The notes below the pieces were generated by a model. That model was not told the origin of the DNA. It saw nothing but the letters and a program-made list of their open reading frames with translations, and made no database searches. Positions 51,283 to 61,000 of a DNA stretch of 64,000 nt are shown here, piece after piece. The stretch is from DATKUA01 sp965602675 (lineage in GTDB: Bacteria > Acidobacteriota > DATKUA01): assembly GCA_965602675.1 (NCBI GenBank), contig CBFCZO010000006.1:1-64000 (forward strand), in the 5' to 3' direction. The position numbers and the translations under genes were made by a program. How positions within the stretch are numbered: the first letter of the stretch is position 1; each line of letters starts with the position of its first letter.

Positions 51283-51616
51283 GTTGAGTTGCCCTCCGGT
51301 TCATAAGTGGAAGTGATTTGATCATAATTTCAGAAACGATGAAAGAGAAAATATACCACAGAATCAGATACTTACAGCATTTGCGGCTTTACAAGAAGTT
51401 CTCCCTGACAAGAGATATTTAGACGTTGAACCTGAAAAACCTGCGAAGTTGGAAGCCCGGATTTAATTATCTTTCGAATCATTAAGGCTTATGCTTATTT
51501 CCTCTAAGATTTGGATTTTGGCATATAGATGGATTTTTTATCCTTCAGCGATCGAGGATGCAGTCGGCTGTACCTGACCTTGACGCTCTCGCCGGGCCGC
51601 CTCTATACTCCGCTGA
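51283..51616. other. 334-base divergent region between metE and truA
   Basis: Apart from the truA promoter at 51580-51609 I see no gene, riboswitch pattern or strong hairpin. Most of it is AT-rich (about 51300-51540) and should contain the metE promoter, but no clear -35/-10 pair was found on the - strand. Confidence 0.5.
51580..51609 (+). promoter_or_regulatory. sigma-70 promoter of truA operon, start site at or near the ATG
   Basis: TTGACG, an 18-base spacer and TATACT match the consensus well. The -10 box ends 7 bases before the truA ATG (51617), so the transcript would begin at or within a base or two of the start codon, i.e. nearly leaderless. Confidence 0.6.
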
Positions 51617-52360
51617 ATGCATGAAGCGGCCAATTACCGATTGAAAATCCAGTACGATGGTCGGCCTTTCTGCGGCTGGCAGCGCCAACCTAACGCAATG
51701 TCCGTTCAGCAGTGCATCGAGGAAGCCTGCGAGCGGATCTCCGGCGAGAAAATCAGTGTTCACGGAGCAGGTAGAACGGACGCGGGAGTGCATGCGTTGG
51801 GGCAGGTTGCCAACGTGCTTCTGCCGACATCGATGACAAGAAGTGAATTACGGAGAGCTTTGAACTCTCTGCTGCCCGCCGAGATAAAAATAGCATCGGT
51901 GCAAAAAGCCGCTGACGAATTCCATGCCCGGAAAAGCGCGAAGGAGAAAACCTACCGGTATCTCCTGCTTACGAGCCGCGATAGAAGCCCCTTCGCTCCT
52001 TGGTATGCTTCGTGGTTGCCGCATCGTTTGGAAGCGGATAGGATGCGTGAAGCCGCCGTTTCCCTCATAGGGAAACACGATTTTCGCTCTTTCATGGCAA
52101 CCGGCAGCTCTGTAAAAACAACAGTGCGTGAGATCCGGCGATTCGAGATAAGGACGGGCGGGGCCATGATCAGTTTCACCGTGTCGGCAGACGGCTTTCT
52201 CCGACACATGGTGCGCATTATGGTCGGAACCCTTATCAGAGTGGGGAGAAGAAAGTTCGATCCATCGAAGGTTGCCGACATTCTTAAAGGGAATGACCGC
52301 AAGCTTGCAGGTCCTACCGCCCCGCCGGAGGGGCTTACCCTGGTGCGGGTTGTTTACTGA
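51617..52360 (+). CDS. truA: tRNA pseudouridine(38-40) synthase
   Basis: A 247-residue TruA. The N-terminus has YRLKIQYDGRPFCGWQRQPN, the catalytic Asp is in GAGRTDAGVHALGQV, and KEKTYRY, FRSFMATGSS and FLRHMVRIMVGTLI complete the fold. It isomerises uridines 38-40 of the tRNA anticodon arm. The ATG at 51617 sits about seven bases after the -10 box, and no ribosome binding site is visible, in line with a leaderless message. It heads the operon truA-uppS-cdsA-dxr-rseP-ispG. Confidence 0.95.
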   Translation: MHEAANYRLKIQYDGRPFCGWQRQPNAMSVQQCIEEACERISGEKISVHGAGRTDAGVHALGQVANVLLPTSMTRSELRRALNSLLPAEIKIASVQKAADEFHARKSAKEKTYRYLLLTSRDRSPFAPWYASWLPHRLEADRMREAAVSLIGKHDFRSFMATGSSVKTTVREIRRFEIRTGGAMISFTVSADGFLRHMVRIMVGTLIRVGRRKFDPSKVADILKGNDRKLAGPTAPPEGLTLVRVVY

Positions 52361-52370
52361 GAATTAATTG

Positions 52371-53159
52371 ATGAAGTTCGATTTTCCAGACGCTGAGGTG
52401 AAGGCGGGCAGTTACGAGGCCGGCTTGCTCGAACGCCTTGACCCTGAAAAGCTTCCCAAACATGTCGCTGTGATCATGGACGGCAACGGTCGCTGGGCGG
52501 CACGTCGGCGTCTTCCGAGGATTGAGGGACACAGGCGCGGAGCCACCTCGGTGCGCAAGATAGTCGAAGACTGCCGGCGGCTGGGAATCGGTGTTCTCAC
52601 TATCTATGCCTTCTCTGTGGAGAACTGGAAGAGACCGCAGAAGGAGATAGACGCCCTGATGGGTATGCTCAGCGAATTTGTCCGCAAAGAGGTCAAGACG
52701 CTGGTCAAGAATGGTATACGGTTCAGGCCTTTCGGGCGTTGGCGCGCGTTGCCTTCGCGAACTGTCGCCGATCTCGAGTGGGCAGTGGAAGAGACCACGG
52801 ATTGCGACAAGATGATCTTCCAGGTGGCTCTAAACTACGGCGGAAGGACCGAGATCGTAGATGCGTGCCGACAGGTGGCGGAAGATTGTCTTCTCGGGAA
52901 CCTAAATTCAGAGGAAATAAATGAAGAGACGATAAGGCAGCGTCTCTACAGCCCGAATGTTCCCGATCCTGATTTGTTGATACGCACATCGGGAGAGATG
53001 CGGGTAAGCAACTTTCTCCTGTGGGAGATAGCATACGCTGAGCTTTATATAACAGAGATCCACTGGCCTGATTTCCGATTGAGGCACTTATTGGAGGCAC
53101 TGGTCGATTTTCAAAGGCGGGAGCGCCGGTTCGGCGGCCTTGGTGGGGAGGGGAAATGA
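52371..53159 (+). CDS. uppS: undecaprenyl diphosphate synthase (isoprenyl transferase)
   Basis: A 262-residue cis-prenyltransferase. HVAVIMDGNGRWA carries the catalytic Asp and diphosphate loop, then GHRRGATSVRKI, YAFSVENWKRP, VALNYGGRTEI, and the signature DLLIRTSGE with NFLLWEIAYAE. It builds C55 undecaprenyl diphosphate from isopentenyl units, the carrier used by peptidoglycan and by the polysaccharide locus in this window. ATG 52371 is preferred over the TTG three bases upstream. The stop overlaps the cdsA start by four bases (ATGA). Confidence 0.96.
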   Translation: MKFDFPDAEVKAGSYEAGLLERLDPEKLPKHVAVIMDGNGRWAARRRLPRIEGHRRGATSVRKIVEDCRRLGIGVLTIYAFSVENWKRPQKEIDALMGMLSEFVRKEVKTLVKNGIRFRPFGRWRALPSRTVADLEWAVEETTDCDKMIFQVALNYGGRTEIVDACRQVAEDCLLGNLNSEEINEETIRQRLYSPNVPDPDLLIRTSGEMRVSNFLLWEIAYAELYITEIHWPDFRLRHLLEALVDFQRRERRFGGLGGEGK

Positions 53160-53977
53160 TAAGGATTATAACTTCGCTGGTCCTGGCCGCGCTGATAATT
53201 GCGGCGTTGTTCTTCGATCCCTTCTGGTGGCTTGTGTTTGTGACCTTTTTCTCCGTGGGTGCCGGGATCGAATTCTCCAATGTACTCTACAAAGGCAAAC
53301 TGATCGCGCTGAGAATTCTCGTCGTCGGCTCCTGCTTTGCGTTTCCGGTCAACGCTTATCTTGGGCTCAACGGCTTGCCTTCACTGCCCGACACTCTGCT
53401 GGTGGCTTTCCTGTTTGTCTTCGCGCCGATCCTCTTCATCTTCAACAAAGGGTCGATTGAAGATTTTCATACGAGCGTGCCGATGGCGGTGTTCGGATCG
53501 CTGTGGATCGGTTATCTGCTTAGTTTTTTAATTCATGTCAGATATCTGAGGCTTGACGGCTATCTCTACGGCATCAGAGCGATTTTATTCTTCGTCATCG
53601 TTGTCACCAGCTCCGATATTTTCGCGTATTACATGGGCAAGGCATTCGGGAAAAACAAGATGTCGCCGCTTTACTCGCCCAACAAAACGTGGGAAGGCGT
53701 GATCGGCGGATTCCTGGGCGGTTTGGGGGGGGCGTATTTATGCCTTTTCAATTTTGCCGGATTGATAACTCCACTTCACGCGGGAATCATCGCAGTCATT
53801 ATAGTGTTCTTTGGCATGCTGGGTGACCTGACCGAGTCGGTCTTCAAACGCAGCTGTGAAGTCAAGGATGCCGGCGGGTTCCTGCCGGGTCACGGTGGAA
53901 TACTCGACAGGATGGACAGCGTCCTGCTCGCCGCCCCGGCGTTTTACTGGTATATCTACTTCGTTCTGGTCAAGTGA
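53156..53977 (+). CDS. cdsA: phosphatidate cytidylyltransferase
   Basis: A 273-residue integral membrane enzyme with about eight hydrophobic segments. The family signature is at the C-terminal side: SDIFAYYMGKAFGKNKMSPL, SPNKTWEGVIGG, and LGDLTESVFKRSCEVKDAGG, ending HGGILDRMDS. It makes CDP-diacylglycerol from phosphatidate and CTP. It overlaps uppS by four bases at its start, and its stop overlaps the GTG of dxr (4 bases), so expression is tightly coupled. Confidence 0.95.
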   Translation: MIRIITSLVLAALIIAALFFDPFWWLVFVTFFSVGAGIEFSNVLYKGKLIALRILVVGSCFAFPVNAYLGLNGLPSLPDTLLVAFLFVFAPILFIFNKGSIEDFHTSVPMAVFGSLWIGYLLSFLIHVRYLRLDGYLYGIRAILFFVIVVTSSDIFAYYMGKAFGKNKMSPLYSPNKTWEGVIGGFLGGLGGAYLCLFNFAGLITPLHAGIIAVIIVFFGMLGDLTESVFKRSCEVKDAGGFLPGHGGILDRMDSVLLAAPAFYWYIYFVLVK

Positions 53978-55137
53978 GAAAGATCGCCATTCTGGGTTCT
54001 ACTGGTTCGATAGGGCGTTCGACTCTTGTCGTTGCCGACCGCTTTCCCGAAAAAATAGAGGTAGTCGGATTAGCCGGCGGGCGAAACTTGGAGACTCTCA
54101 GTCGGCAGGTCCTCCGCCATCGTCCCAGGATGGTTGTGATTGGCGACGGCGAGCCAAGCGATGATCTACTCCGGGCGTGCAAGGAATCCGGGAGCCGCCT
54201 GGCTAAGGGGAGCGATGGGCTCGCTGAACTTGCATCTGAGGACGATATCGATACCGTAGTTTCCGCAATCGTCGGTGCCGTGGGGCTGGAGCCTACTCTC
54301 ACAGCCGTTCAAGCCGGGAAGCGTATAGCTTTGGCTAATAAGGAAGTCCTGGTAATGGCCGGCGAGTTAGTGATGAAAGCCGCCCGTGAACACGGGGCGG
54401 AAATACTTCCCGTCGACAGCGAGCATAACGCCATATTCCAGTGTCTCGAGGGCAACTCACGGGACAGCCTGAAGCAGATTCTTCTTTGCGCAACAGGCGG
54501 GCCGCTGTGGACCAGAGACCGTGAGGAATTCGCAAGCGTTTCCGTGGAAGAGGCATTGAATCACCCGCGCTGGAACATGGGTCGCAAGGTCAGCATCGAT
54601 TCGGCTACGATGATGAATAAAGGCCTGGAGATGATTGAGGCGCGCTGGCTGTTCGACTTGAGGCCGGAGCAGATCCGCGTTCTGGTTCACCCGCAGGCAA
54701 TAGTGCACTCCCTGGTCGAATATGTCGATGGCTCGGTGATTGCTGAATTAAGCCGGGCTGATATGGAAATCCCGATACAGTATTGCCTCAGTTATCCGGA
54801 CCGCTGGGCCGAAGAGCAGAAACATCTCGATCTCACGACGGTATCACCACTGGAGTTCTTTGATCCCGATGTCAAAAAATTCCCCGCGCTTGGTCTTGCG
54901 CGCGCCGCGCTGGAGGCTGGCGGCGGGGTGCCGGTTGTTCTAAACGCAGCCGATGAGGTTGCCGTGGAGGCATTTCTTTCGGGAGAGATAGGATTCACTG
55001 ATATAATGGATGTGGTGTCAGAGGTATTGCAGAAGAACATGCATGAATTCAGTGGTAGCCTGGAGAGTATTCTGGTTATCGATCAATGGGCCAGGGCTGC
55101 TGCTGAGGATGTTTTGGTAAAATTCAGGGAAAGATGA
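53974..55137 (+). CDS. dxr: 1-deoxy-D-xylulose 5-phosphate reductoisomerase
   Basis: A 387-residue enzyme. It starts with a GTG inside the cdsA stop. The NADPH loop is ILGSTGSIGRST, substrate and metal residues are in ALANKEVLVMAGE, PVDSEHNAIFQCLEG, SIDSATMMNKGLEMIEA, and HPQAIVHSLVEYVDGS. It makes MEP, the second step of the non-mevalonate isoprenoid pathway. Together with ispG and uppS it supplies the lipid carrier. Confidence 0.96.
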   Translation: MRKIAILGSTGSIGRSTLVVADRFPEKIEVVGLAGGRNLETLSRQVLRHRPRMVVIGDGEPSDDLLRACKESGSRLAKGSDGLAELASEDDIDTVVSAIVGAVGLEPTLTAVQAGKRIALANKEVLVMAGELVMKAAREHGAEILPVDSEHNAIFQCLEGNSRDSLKQILLCATGGPLWTRDREEFASVSVEEALNHPRWNMGRKVSIDSATMMNKGLEMIEARWLFDLRPEQIRVLVHPQAIVHSLVEYVDGSVIAELSRADMEIPIQYCLSYPDRWAEEQKHLDLTTVSPLEFFDPDVKKFPALGLARAALEAGGGVPVVLNAADEVAVEAFLSGEIGFTDIMDVVSEVLQKNMHEFSGSLESILVIDQWARAAAEDVLVKFRER

Positions 55138-55191
55138 ATCAAATCGAGGCCGGTATCGTATTAAATACGACTGGAAGAGGAAGTTAAGATT

Positions 55192-56592
55192 TTGGAAATA
55201 CTGTCATCCATAGTTGCTTTTCTCTTTGTTATCTTCGTCATGATCCTCGTGCACGAGTTTGGACATTTCATCGCGGCGAGGATCGTTGGTGTGAAAGTAG
55301 AATCGTTTTCCATCGGTTTCGGCCCCGTTCTGCTCAGATGGCGCGGGAAAGAGACAGAATATCGTTTGAGCGCGCTGCCTCTCGGCGGCTACGTCAAGAT
55401 GCTCTCCGAGAATCCGGATGAGGGAGTTACGGGAGATCCGGCGGAGTTCATGTCACGGACACGCCTGGAGCGCGTATTCATCCTGGTAATGGGACCGGCG
55501 CTGAACATTTTGTTGGCATATCTGATGTGGACGGGCATCCTGATGCTTGGTGAGCAGAAGCAGGAGTGGCTGGTTAAGCCCCCCAGCGCGGATTACGTTC
55601 AGCCCGGGGGACCGGCCGATCTGGCGGGAATCAGGCAAGGCGACAGGATCCTCTCCGTCAACGGCCGTCAGATGGCGACGTGGGAGGATCTGTTCTACGT
55701 CATAGCAACGACACCACGCGAAGAGATGTCGATAACTACTGAGCGAAACGGCGAAAACCTGGAGTTCCAGGTTATGCCTGTCGAGGATCCGCTACGCGGC
55801 TCGGGAAGTATCGGCGTCGCCCCGGGATTCCCAGCGACGATATCGGGGATGTTGGAGGGCGGTCCTGCTGAACAGGCCGGGCTTCGCGAGGGCGACGAGG
55901 TGTTGGCGATCGACGGCAGAAAGGTCTCCAGTTTCAACGGGATCGTCGATGCCGTGATATCTCGCTCCCACAGCGTTGACACCCTGAGAGCGGTCGGCGA
56001 TGTGTGGCCTGCTTTGAGCGGCTTCAAATCACTGCTGAAGATGAGTGGCGCCCTGGACCTGGAATTCGAGTATCGCCGTGACGGCGAGGTGGCGACAGCC
56101 GGCATGACGCCTGTGTACGATCCTGAACTCGGCTATCGAAAAGTGGGCATAGCCCAGCCTCCGATGCCTGTAATCACGGTCAGCATAGGCCCGCTCGAGG
56201 CGGTGGCCGGTGGCTTTGACCGCGTGGTTACCAATACCGTCCGGCTATATGATGTGGTGGCCAAGCTGGTAACCGGGCGGCTCAGCACAAGGGCTATCTC
56301 GGGTCCGGTGGACATCGCGGATATCAGCGGCAGGGCGGCCGGGCAGGGTATCATTCCCCTTCTCAACCTGATGGCTTTTATCAGCCTTAATCTAGGGATT
56401 ATCAATTTGTTGCCGCTGCCGGTGCTTGACGGCGGAAGCATCCTAATCTTCACCATTGAGGGCATCACGCGTCGCGAGATCAGCGTTACAGCGAAGGAAT
56501 GGATCATGCGTATCGGTGTCTTCCTGCTGTTGCTGATTATGGCTCTGGTGCTCTTCCAGGATATCGACAAGCTGATCATGAGGATGGGCTGA
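55192..56592 (+). CDS. rseP: RseP-type site-2 intramembrane protease with two PDZ domains
   Basis: A 466-residue zinc protease. TM1 has the HExxH motif MILVHEFGHFIAA, and the third zinc ligand is in NLLPLPVLDGG near the C-terminus. Two PDZ domains lie between: VQPGGPADLAGIRQGDRILSVNG (about residues 140-200) and LEGGPAEQAGLREGDEVLAIDG (about 222-310); the second has an extra insertion of about 30 residues after its first helix. RseP cleaves anti-sigma factors and signal peptide remnants in membranes. The start is a TTG with GAGGAAG about 10 bases upstream. Confidence 0.93.
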   Translation: MEILSSIVAFLFVIFVMILVHEFGHFIAARIVGVKVESFSIGFGPVLLRWRGKETEYRLSALPLGGYVKMLSENPDEGVTGDPAEFMSRTRLERVFILVMGPALNILLAYLMWTGILMLGEQKQEWLVKPPSADYVQPGGPADLAGIRQGDRILSVNGRQMATWEDLFYVIATTPREEMSITTERNGENLEFQVMPVEDPLRGSGSIGVAPGFPATISGMLEGGPAEQAGLREGDEVLAIDGRKVSSFNGIVDAVISRSHSVDTLRAVGDVWPALSGFKSLLKMSGALDLEFEYRRDGEVATAGMTPVYDPELGYRKVGIAQPPMPVITVSIGPLEAVAGGFDRVVTNTVRLYDVVAKLVTGRLSTRAISGPVDIADISGRAAGQGIIPLLNLMAFISLNLGIINLLPLPVLDGGSILIFTIEGITRREISVTAKEWIMRIGVFLLLLIMALVLFQDIDKLIMRMG

Positions 56593-56594
56593 GC

Positions 56595-57677
56595 ATGCCC
56601 CCGCGCGTGGAATTCGCACGCCGTAAGACCCGTTCAGTATGCGTCGGAAACCTGAAAATCGGCGATGGTGCGCCCATTAGCATCCAGTCGATGACAAAAA
56701 CCGATACGCGCGATATCGATTCGACTTTGCACCAGATAGACGCGTTAGTTAGTGCCGGTTGCGAGCTGGTGCGGTGCGCCGTGCCCGACAAAGACGCGGC
56801 TGAATCGTTACGGGAGATCGTTGTGGGTTCCAAGATTCCTGTTGTTGCCGACATCCATTTCGATCCCGGGCTGGCATTGGCTTCATTAAAAGCCGGCGTT
56901 GCCAAGCTGAGAATAAACCCTGGCACGATCGGGGATCGGAAAAAGGTGGAGAGGCTGGTTCGCGAGGCAAAGGAGCGAGGCGTTCCGATCAGAATCGGTG
57001 TTAATGCCGGCAGCCTCGAACGCGAATATCTTCAAAGGGATGGTTGGCCGTCGCCCGAGGGTATGGTGGACTCGGCCCTGGGTCATATAAGACTACTGGA
57101 GGGTTGGGGCTTCCACGACATTATCGTATCCCTCAAGGCGTCGGATGTTCCGCGCACGGTGGCTGCCTACAGGCTCCTGGCCGCGCAGTGTGATTATCCC
57201 TTCCATCTCGGCATCACCGAGGCCGGGGCTGGCGAAAATGCCGCCGTCAAATCGGCTGCCGGGATCGGCATCCTGCTGGCCGAAGGCATCGGCGATACTA
57301 TCCGAGTTTCGTTGACCGAAGATCCTATCCGCGAGGTCGAGGTTGGATGGTCGATACTCAAGAGTCTTGGACTTCGGAAAAAGGGGCCGGAATTCATCTC
57401 CTGCCCGACATGCGGACGTTGCGAAGTTGATTTAACTGCGATAGCCGCCGAGGTGGAGCGACGCCTGAAAGACATCGATGCCCCGATCACAATCGCAGTC
57501 ATGGGCTGCGCGGTGAACGGTCCGGGTGAGGCTCGCGAGGCGGATGTAGGTTTCGCGGCGGGTAAAGATCGGGGGGCGATATTCAGGAGGGGGGAACTCC
57601 TGAGGACCGTTTCCGAAGAGAGCGCCGTCGATGAGTTGGTTGCCGAAGCCCGCAAACTCGTTGATGACGGGAACTAG
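56595..57677 (+). CDS. ispG: 4-hydroxy-3-methylbut-2-enyl-diphosphate synthase (GcpE)
   Basis: A 360-residue [4Fe-4S] enzyme. The N-terminal TIM barrel has SVCVGNLKIGDGAPISIQSMT, VADIHFDPGLAL, RINPGTIGD and HLGITEAGAGENA. The cluster domain has FISCPTCGRC and MGCAVNGPGEAREAD, the Cys and Glu ligands. It converts MEcPP to HMBPP. The ATG at 56595 lies just after the rseP stop (56592), and the longer open frame to 56499 overlaps rseP, so it is rejected. It is the last gene of the operon. Confidence 0.96.
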   Translation: MPPRVEFARRKTRSVCVGNLKIGDGAPISIQSMTKTDTRDIDSTLHQIDALVSAGCELVRCAVPDKDAAESLREIVVGSKIPVVADIHFDPGLALASLKAGVAKLRINPGTIGDRKKVERLVREAKERGVPIRIGVNAGSLEREYLQRDGWPSPEGMVDSALGHIRLLEGWGFHDIIVSLKASDVPRTVAAYRLLAAQCDYPFHLGITEAGAGENAAVKSAAGIGILLAEGIGDTIRVSLTEDPIREVEVGWSILKSLGLRKKGPEFISCPTCGRCEVDLTAIAAEVERRLKDIDAPITIAVMGCAVNGPGEAREADVGFAAGKDRGAIFRRGELLRTVSEESAVDELVAEARKLVDDGN

Positions 57678-58019
57678 TTGCAGTGACAAAATCCCAATAC
57701 AACAAATAACGCCTGCACTTAAGTACTACACGAGGCGAGTAACGTCTCCCCGGCGAAATACACGAGCACAATAAACATCCCAGACAGAGCAGAGCCGCCT
57801 ACTCCGGATTGTTCCCTATTATCGCCGGTCTACCTGAACATCGTCAGCAGCTATACCGAATGAAGCTCGCGAAGCTACGTGATGTAGTAGCAAGCAGGAG
57901 CGCCTATTTGATTTCAAGGCAGTATTTGATATTATTGGTTGATTATTCAATATGCACTACGCTCTTGGAGCAATGCATTCTCTGAGAATGGGGCGAAGAG
58001 GTTTGTACGGGGTGGAGGA
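57678..58019. other. 342-base intergenic region before the hybrid kinase gene
   Basis: No gene is recognised. TTGATT (57908-57913), a 16-base spacer and TATTAT (57930-57935) make a plausible sigma-70 promoter for the kinase gene. No clear terminator for the isoprenoid operon was found. Confidence 0.5.
57908..57935 (+). promoter_or_regulatory. possible sigma-70 promoter of the hybrid kinase gene
   Basis: TTGATT-N16-TATTAT. The expected start of transcription near 57942 lies downstream of the upstream-most TTG start (57939), which argues for one of the later GTG starts. Confidence 0.4.
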
Positions 58020-61000
58020 GTGGCTGAAAGGAAGAACAAAAAAAGGGAAAGTGTGAATGCCCCTGGCATCAGGTTGCTGCTGGTAGACGATGAGCCGGAA
58101 GAACTGGAATTAACCAGGAGCGGCCTGGAGAAACTCAACGACTCCCTCGAGATCACCACCTGCAGCTCTCCCGAAAAGGCGCTGGGTCTCATCAAAACCG
58201 GCGATTTCCACTGTGTTCTTGCCGACTATCAGATGCCGGTTATCAACGGGATTGAACTGGTGGAGCGTATACGTGCCGACGGCAATGAAATCCCGTGCGT
58301 GCTGTTGACGGGCCGCGGTGGTGAAGCAATTGCGGCGGAAGCCTTCAGGGCAGGCGTTGACGATTATTACTCCAAGGATCCGGAAAGCAATGATTTCCCA
58401 CGGATACTGAACGGCATCAGGCGGGCGATAGGAGTAAGCAAGCGGCGGCGTGAGCTGGAAGAAACACTCAGGCAGACGGAAGCTCGCTATCGATCCCTGG
58501 TGGAAACTGTTGAAGAGGGTATCTGTATCATCGATCCGGATGAAAACTTCGTGCTGGCAAATCCCGCAGCCGAAAAGATATTCGGTTCTTCCAAGGACTC
58601 TCTTATCGGAAGAAACTTAAAGGAGTTTTCCTCCCCGGCACAGTACAAGGAATTCGGGCGCCACACTCGGTTAAGGGCAAAGGGGCAAACCGGTCACTAC
58701 GAAGCTGAGATCATCCAGCCAAGCGGGGATAAAAGGACATTGTTGATTACGGCAACGCCCATCCTCAACGGTGAGGGCCGCCTGGAGTCTATCTTTGCTG
58801 TTCTACACGATATCACCGATCGTAAGGAAACCGAGGAGGCTCTTAAGATTTTAGAGGAGCGCTACCGCCTTATCTCGGAGCTCACCTCGGATTATGCCTA
58901 TTCGTTAGATGTTCTGTCGAGCGATACGCTGATACCGGAATGGGTCGTAGGAGCATTCGAACAGATAACGGGTTTCACTGAAAAAGAGCTGGCTAGCCCA
59001 AACGGCTGGAAGCAGCTAATCCATCCTGATGACAGAGGCACTGTGGTTGGTAGGTTAGGGAATTTATTGGCAGGCGAGAGTGATTGCCTCGAATTCAGGA
59101 TTGTTACCAAAAATGGCGACGTCAAGTGGCTTCAGGACTGTGGGAGGCCGGTGTTCGATGCAGAAGGTGTTAACGTGGTGAGTCTTGTAGGTGCTGCGTG
59201 CGATATAACAGAGAAGAAGCGCGCAGAAAAAGAATTGCATAAGGCACATGAGGAGATGGAGGCCAGTGTAGAAGAGCGGACAGCAGAGCTTAAAAAGGCG
59301 GTCGTCGCATTACAACAGGAGGTTTGGGAGCGCAAACGCATAGAGCTGAAATTGCGGGAGAGTGAAGAGAGATTCAGATCAATCTTCGATAACGCAACAA
59401 TCGGTTTGTATCGAACAACCCCGGATGCTCAGATCCTGATGGCCAATCCCACCTTGATGCGCATGCTGGGTTATGACTCTTTCGAAGAGCTGGGCAAAAG
59501 GAATCTGGAAGAGGAAGGATTTGAGCCGGGCTATCCTAGGGAAGTTTTCAAAGAAAAGGTCGAGAAAGAGGGCAAGGTGACAGGCCTCGAGGCGGAATGG
59601 ACCAGACGCGATGGCTCATCGCTTCACATAAGAGAAAGTGCCAGCGTGGTAAGGGACAATGAGGGCAATGTCCTTTATTACGAAGGTACTGTGGAAGACA
59701 TCACTGAACAGAGACGGGCCGAGAAACTGACCGAAATTCAAAGAGATCTCGGAGTTACACTCAGCACGGCCACAGATGTTAGGCAGACATTCGACATGGC
59801 TCTTGATGCAGCATTGAGGATAGATGAGATCGAGGCTGCGGGAGTTTATATTGCCGATGGAAAATCGGGAGAACCCTCATTGGTGACTGTTATCGGAAAA
59901 GAGACCGGATTTGCCAACGTGAAGGAGGTTTTTCGTAAAAGTAGACAGGAACATGATGTTTTTTCGAGCGGAGCCCCATCATATTACGACGCGCGGATTG
60001 AATCGCCTTGCAGTGAAGAGGACTCTCTCGGATCGATGGCCGTTATCCCCGTGCTTGTGGAGGGCGATGTAGTAGCTGCAATCAAGGTAATCTCTGCCAA
60101 AGAGTCGGATATTCCAGAGACCGCATGTGGAGCGCTGGAGTCGATTGCCTCAAAGGTCGGTGGAGTGATGGCACGTTTGGAAGCTGAAAGAGCTCTTCGC
60201 GAGAGCGAGGAGAAATACCGTAGTATTGTCGAAACAGCCGGGGAAGGGATTTGGATCATCGATATTGGATATGTAACGCAATTCGTAAATCCCAGAATGG
60301 CTGAAATGCTCGGCTATTCTCCGCAAGAGATGATTGGAAGACACATTTTCGAATTTATGGACAAAGAGTTTCATAAGGAAGCAGAACGATATATACGAGG
60401 GACGGGCCAGGGTGGAAAGGTCCAGGTTGATTTCAAACTGAGGCGAAAAGACGGCTCGGAATTCTGGACGATTGTCTCCGGCAATTCCTTCTTCGATGAG
60501 AATGGTGATTTTACGGGCGGCTTGGGGATGATGACCGACATCACCGAGCGTAAAAAGGCGGAAACGGAGCTAAGAGCATATCAAGAGAAGCTAAGATCAC
60601 TTGCTTCTGAGTTAACTATCGTAGCAGAGCGTGAGAGACGTAAAATCGCTGTCAGTCTTCACGATCGCGTCGGACACGCGCTTGACCTGGCAAAATTCAA
60701 GGTTTTCTCAATTTATGAAGAGTGTAACGACAAGCGTTGTTCTGAGGTCTTGGAGGACATTATCAACGCCATGAATACGGCACTTAAAGAGACTCGTTCT
60801 CTGACAATTGAGATAAGCCCGCCTTCCCTGCATGAATTTGGATTGGTAGCAGCGGCTGAAAGTTTGGTGAAACAGTTCAATGATCAATATGGTTTGAAAG
60901 TGGAGTTCGAATCATCAGCCGAAAGGTTCCCGCTAAGCGAAACGGTTTCAATCGTGCTCTATCGCTCACTGAGGGAGCTGTTAGTCAACGTGGTAAAACA

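Noticed and set aside
51283..51579. SAM or cobalamin riboswitch before metE
   Set aside because: I looked for conserved box sequences and nested hairpins and found none; the region is simply AT-rich.
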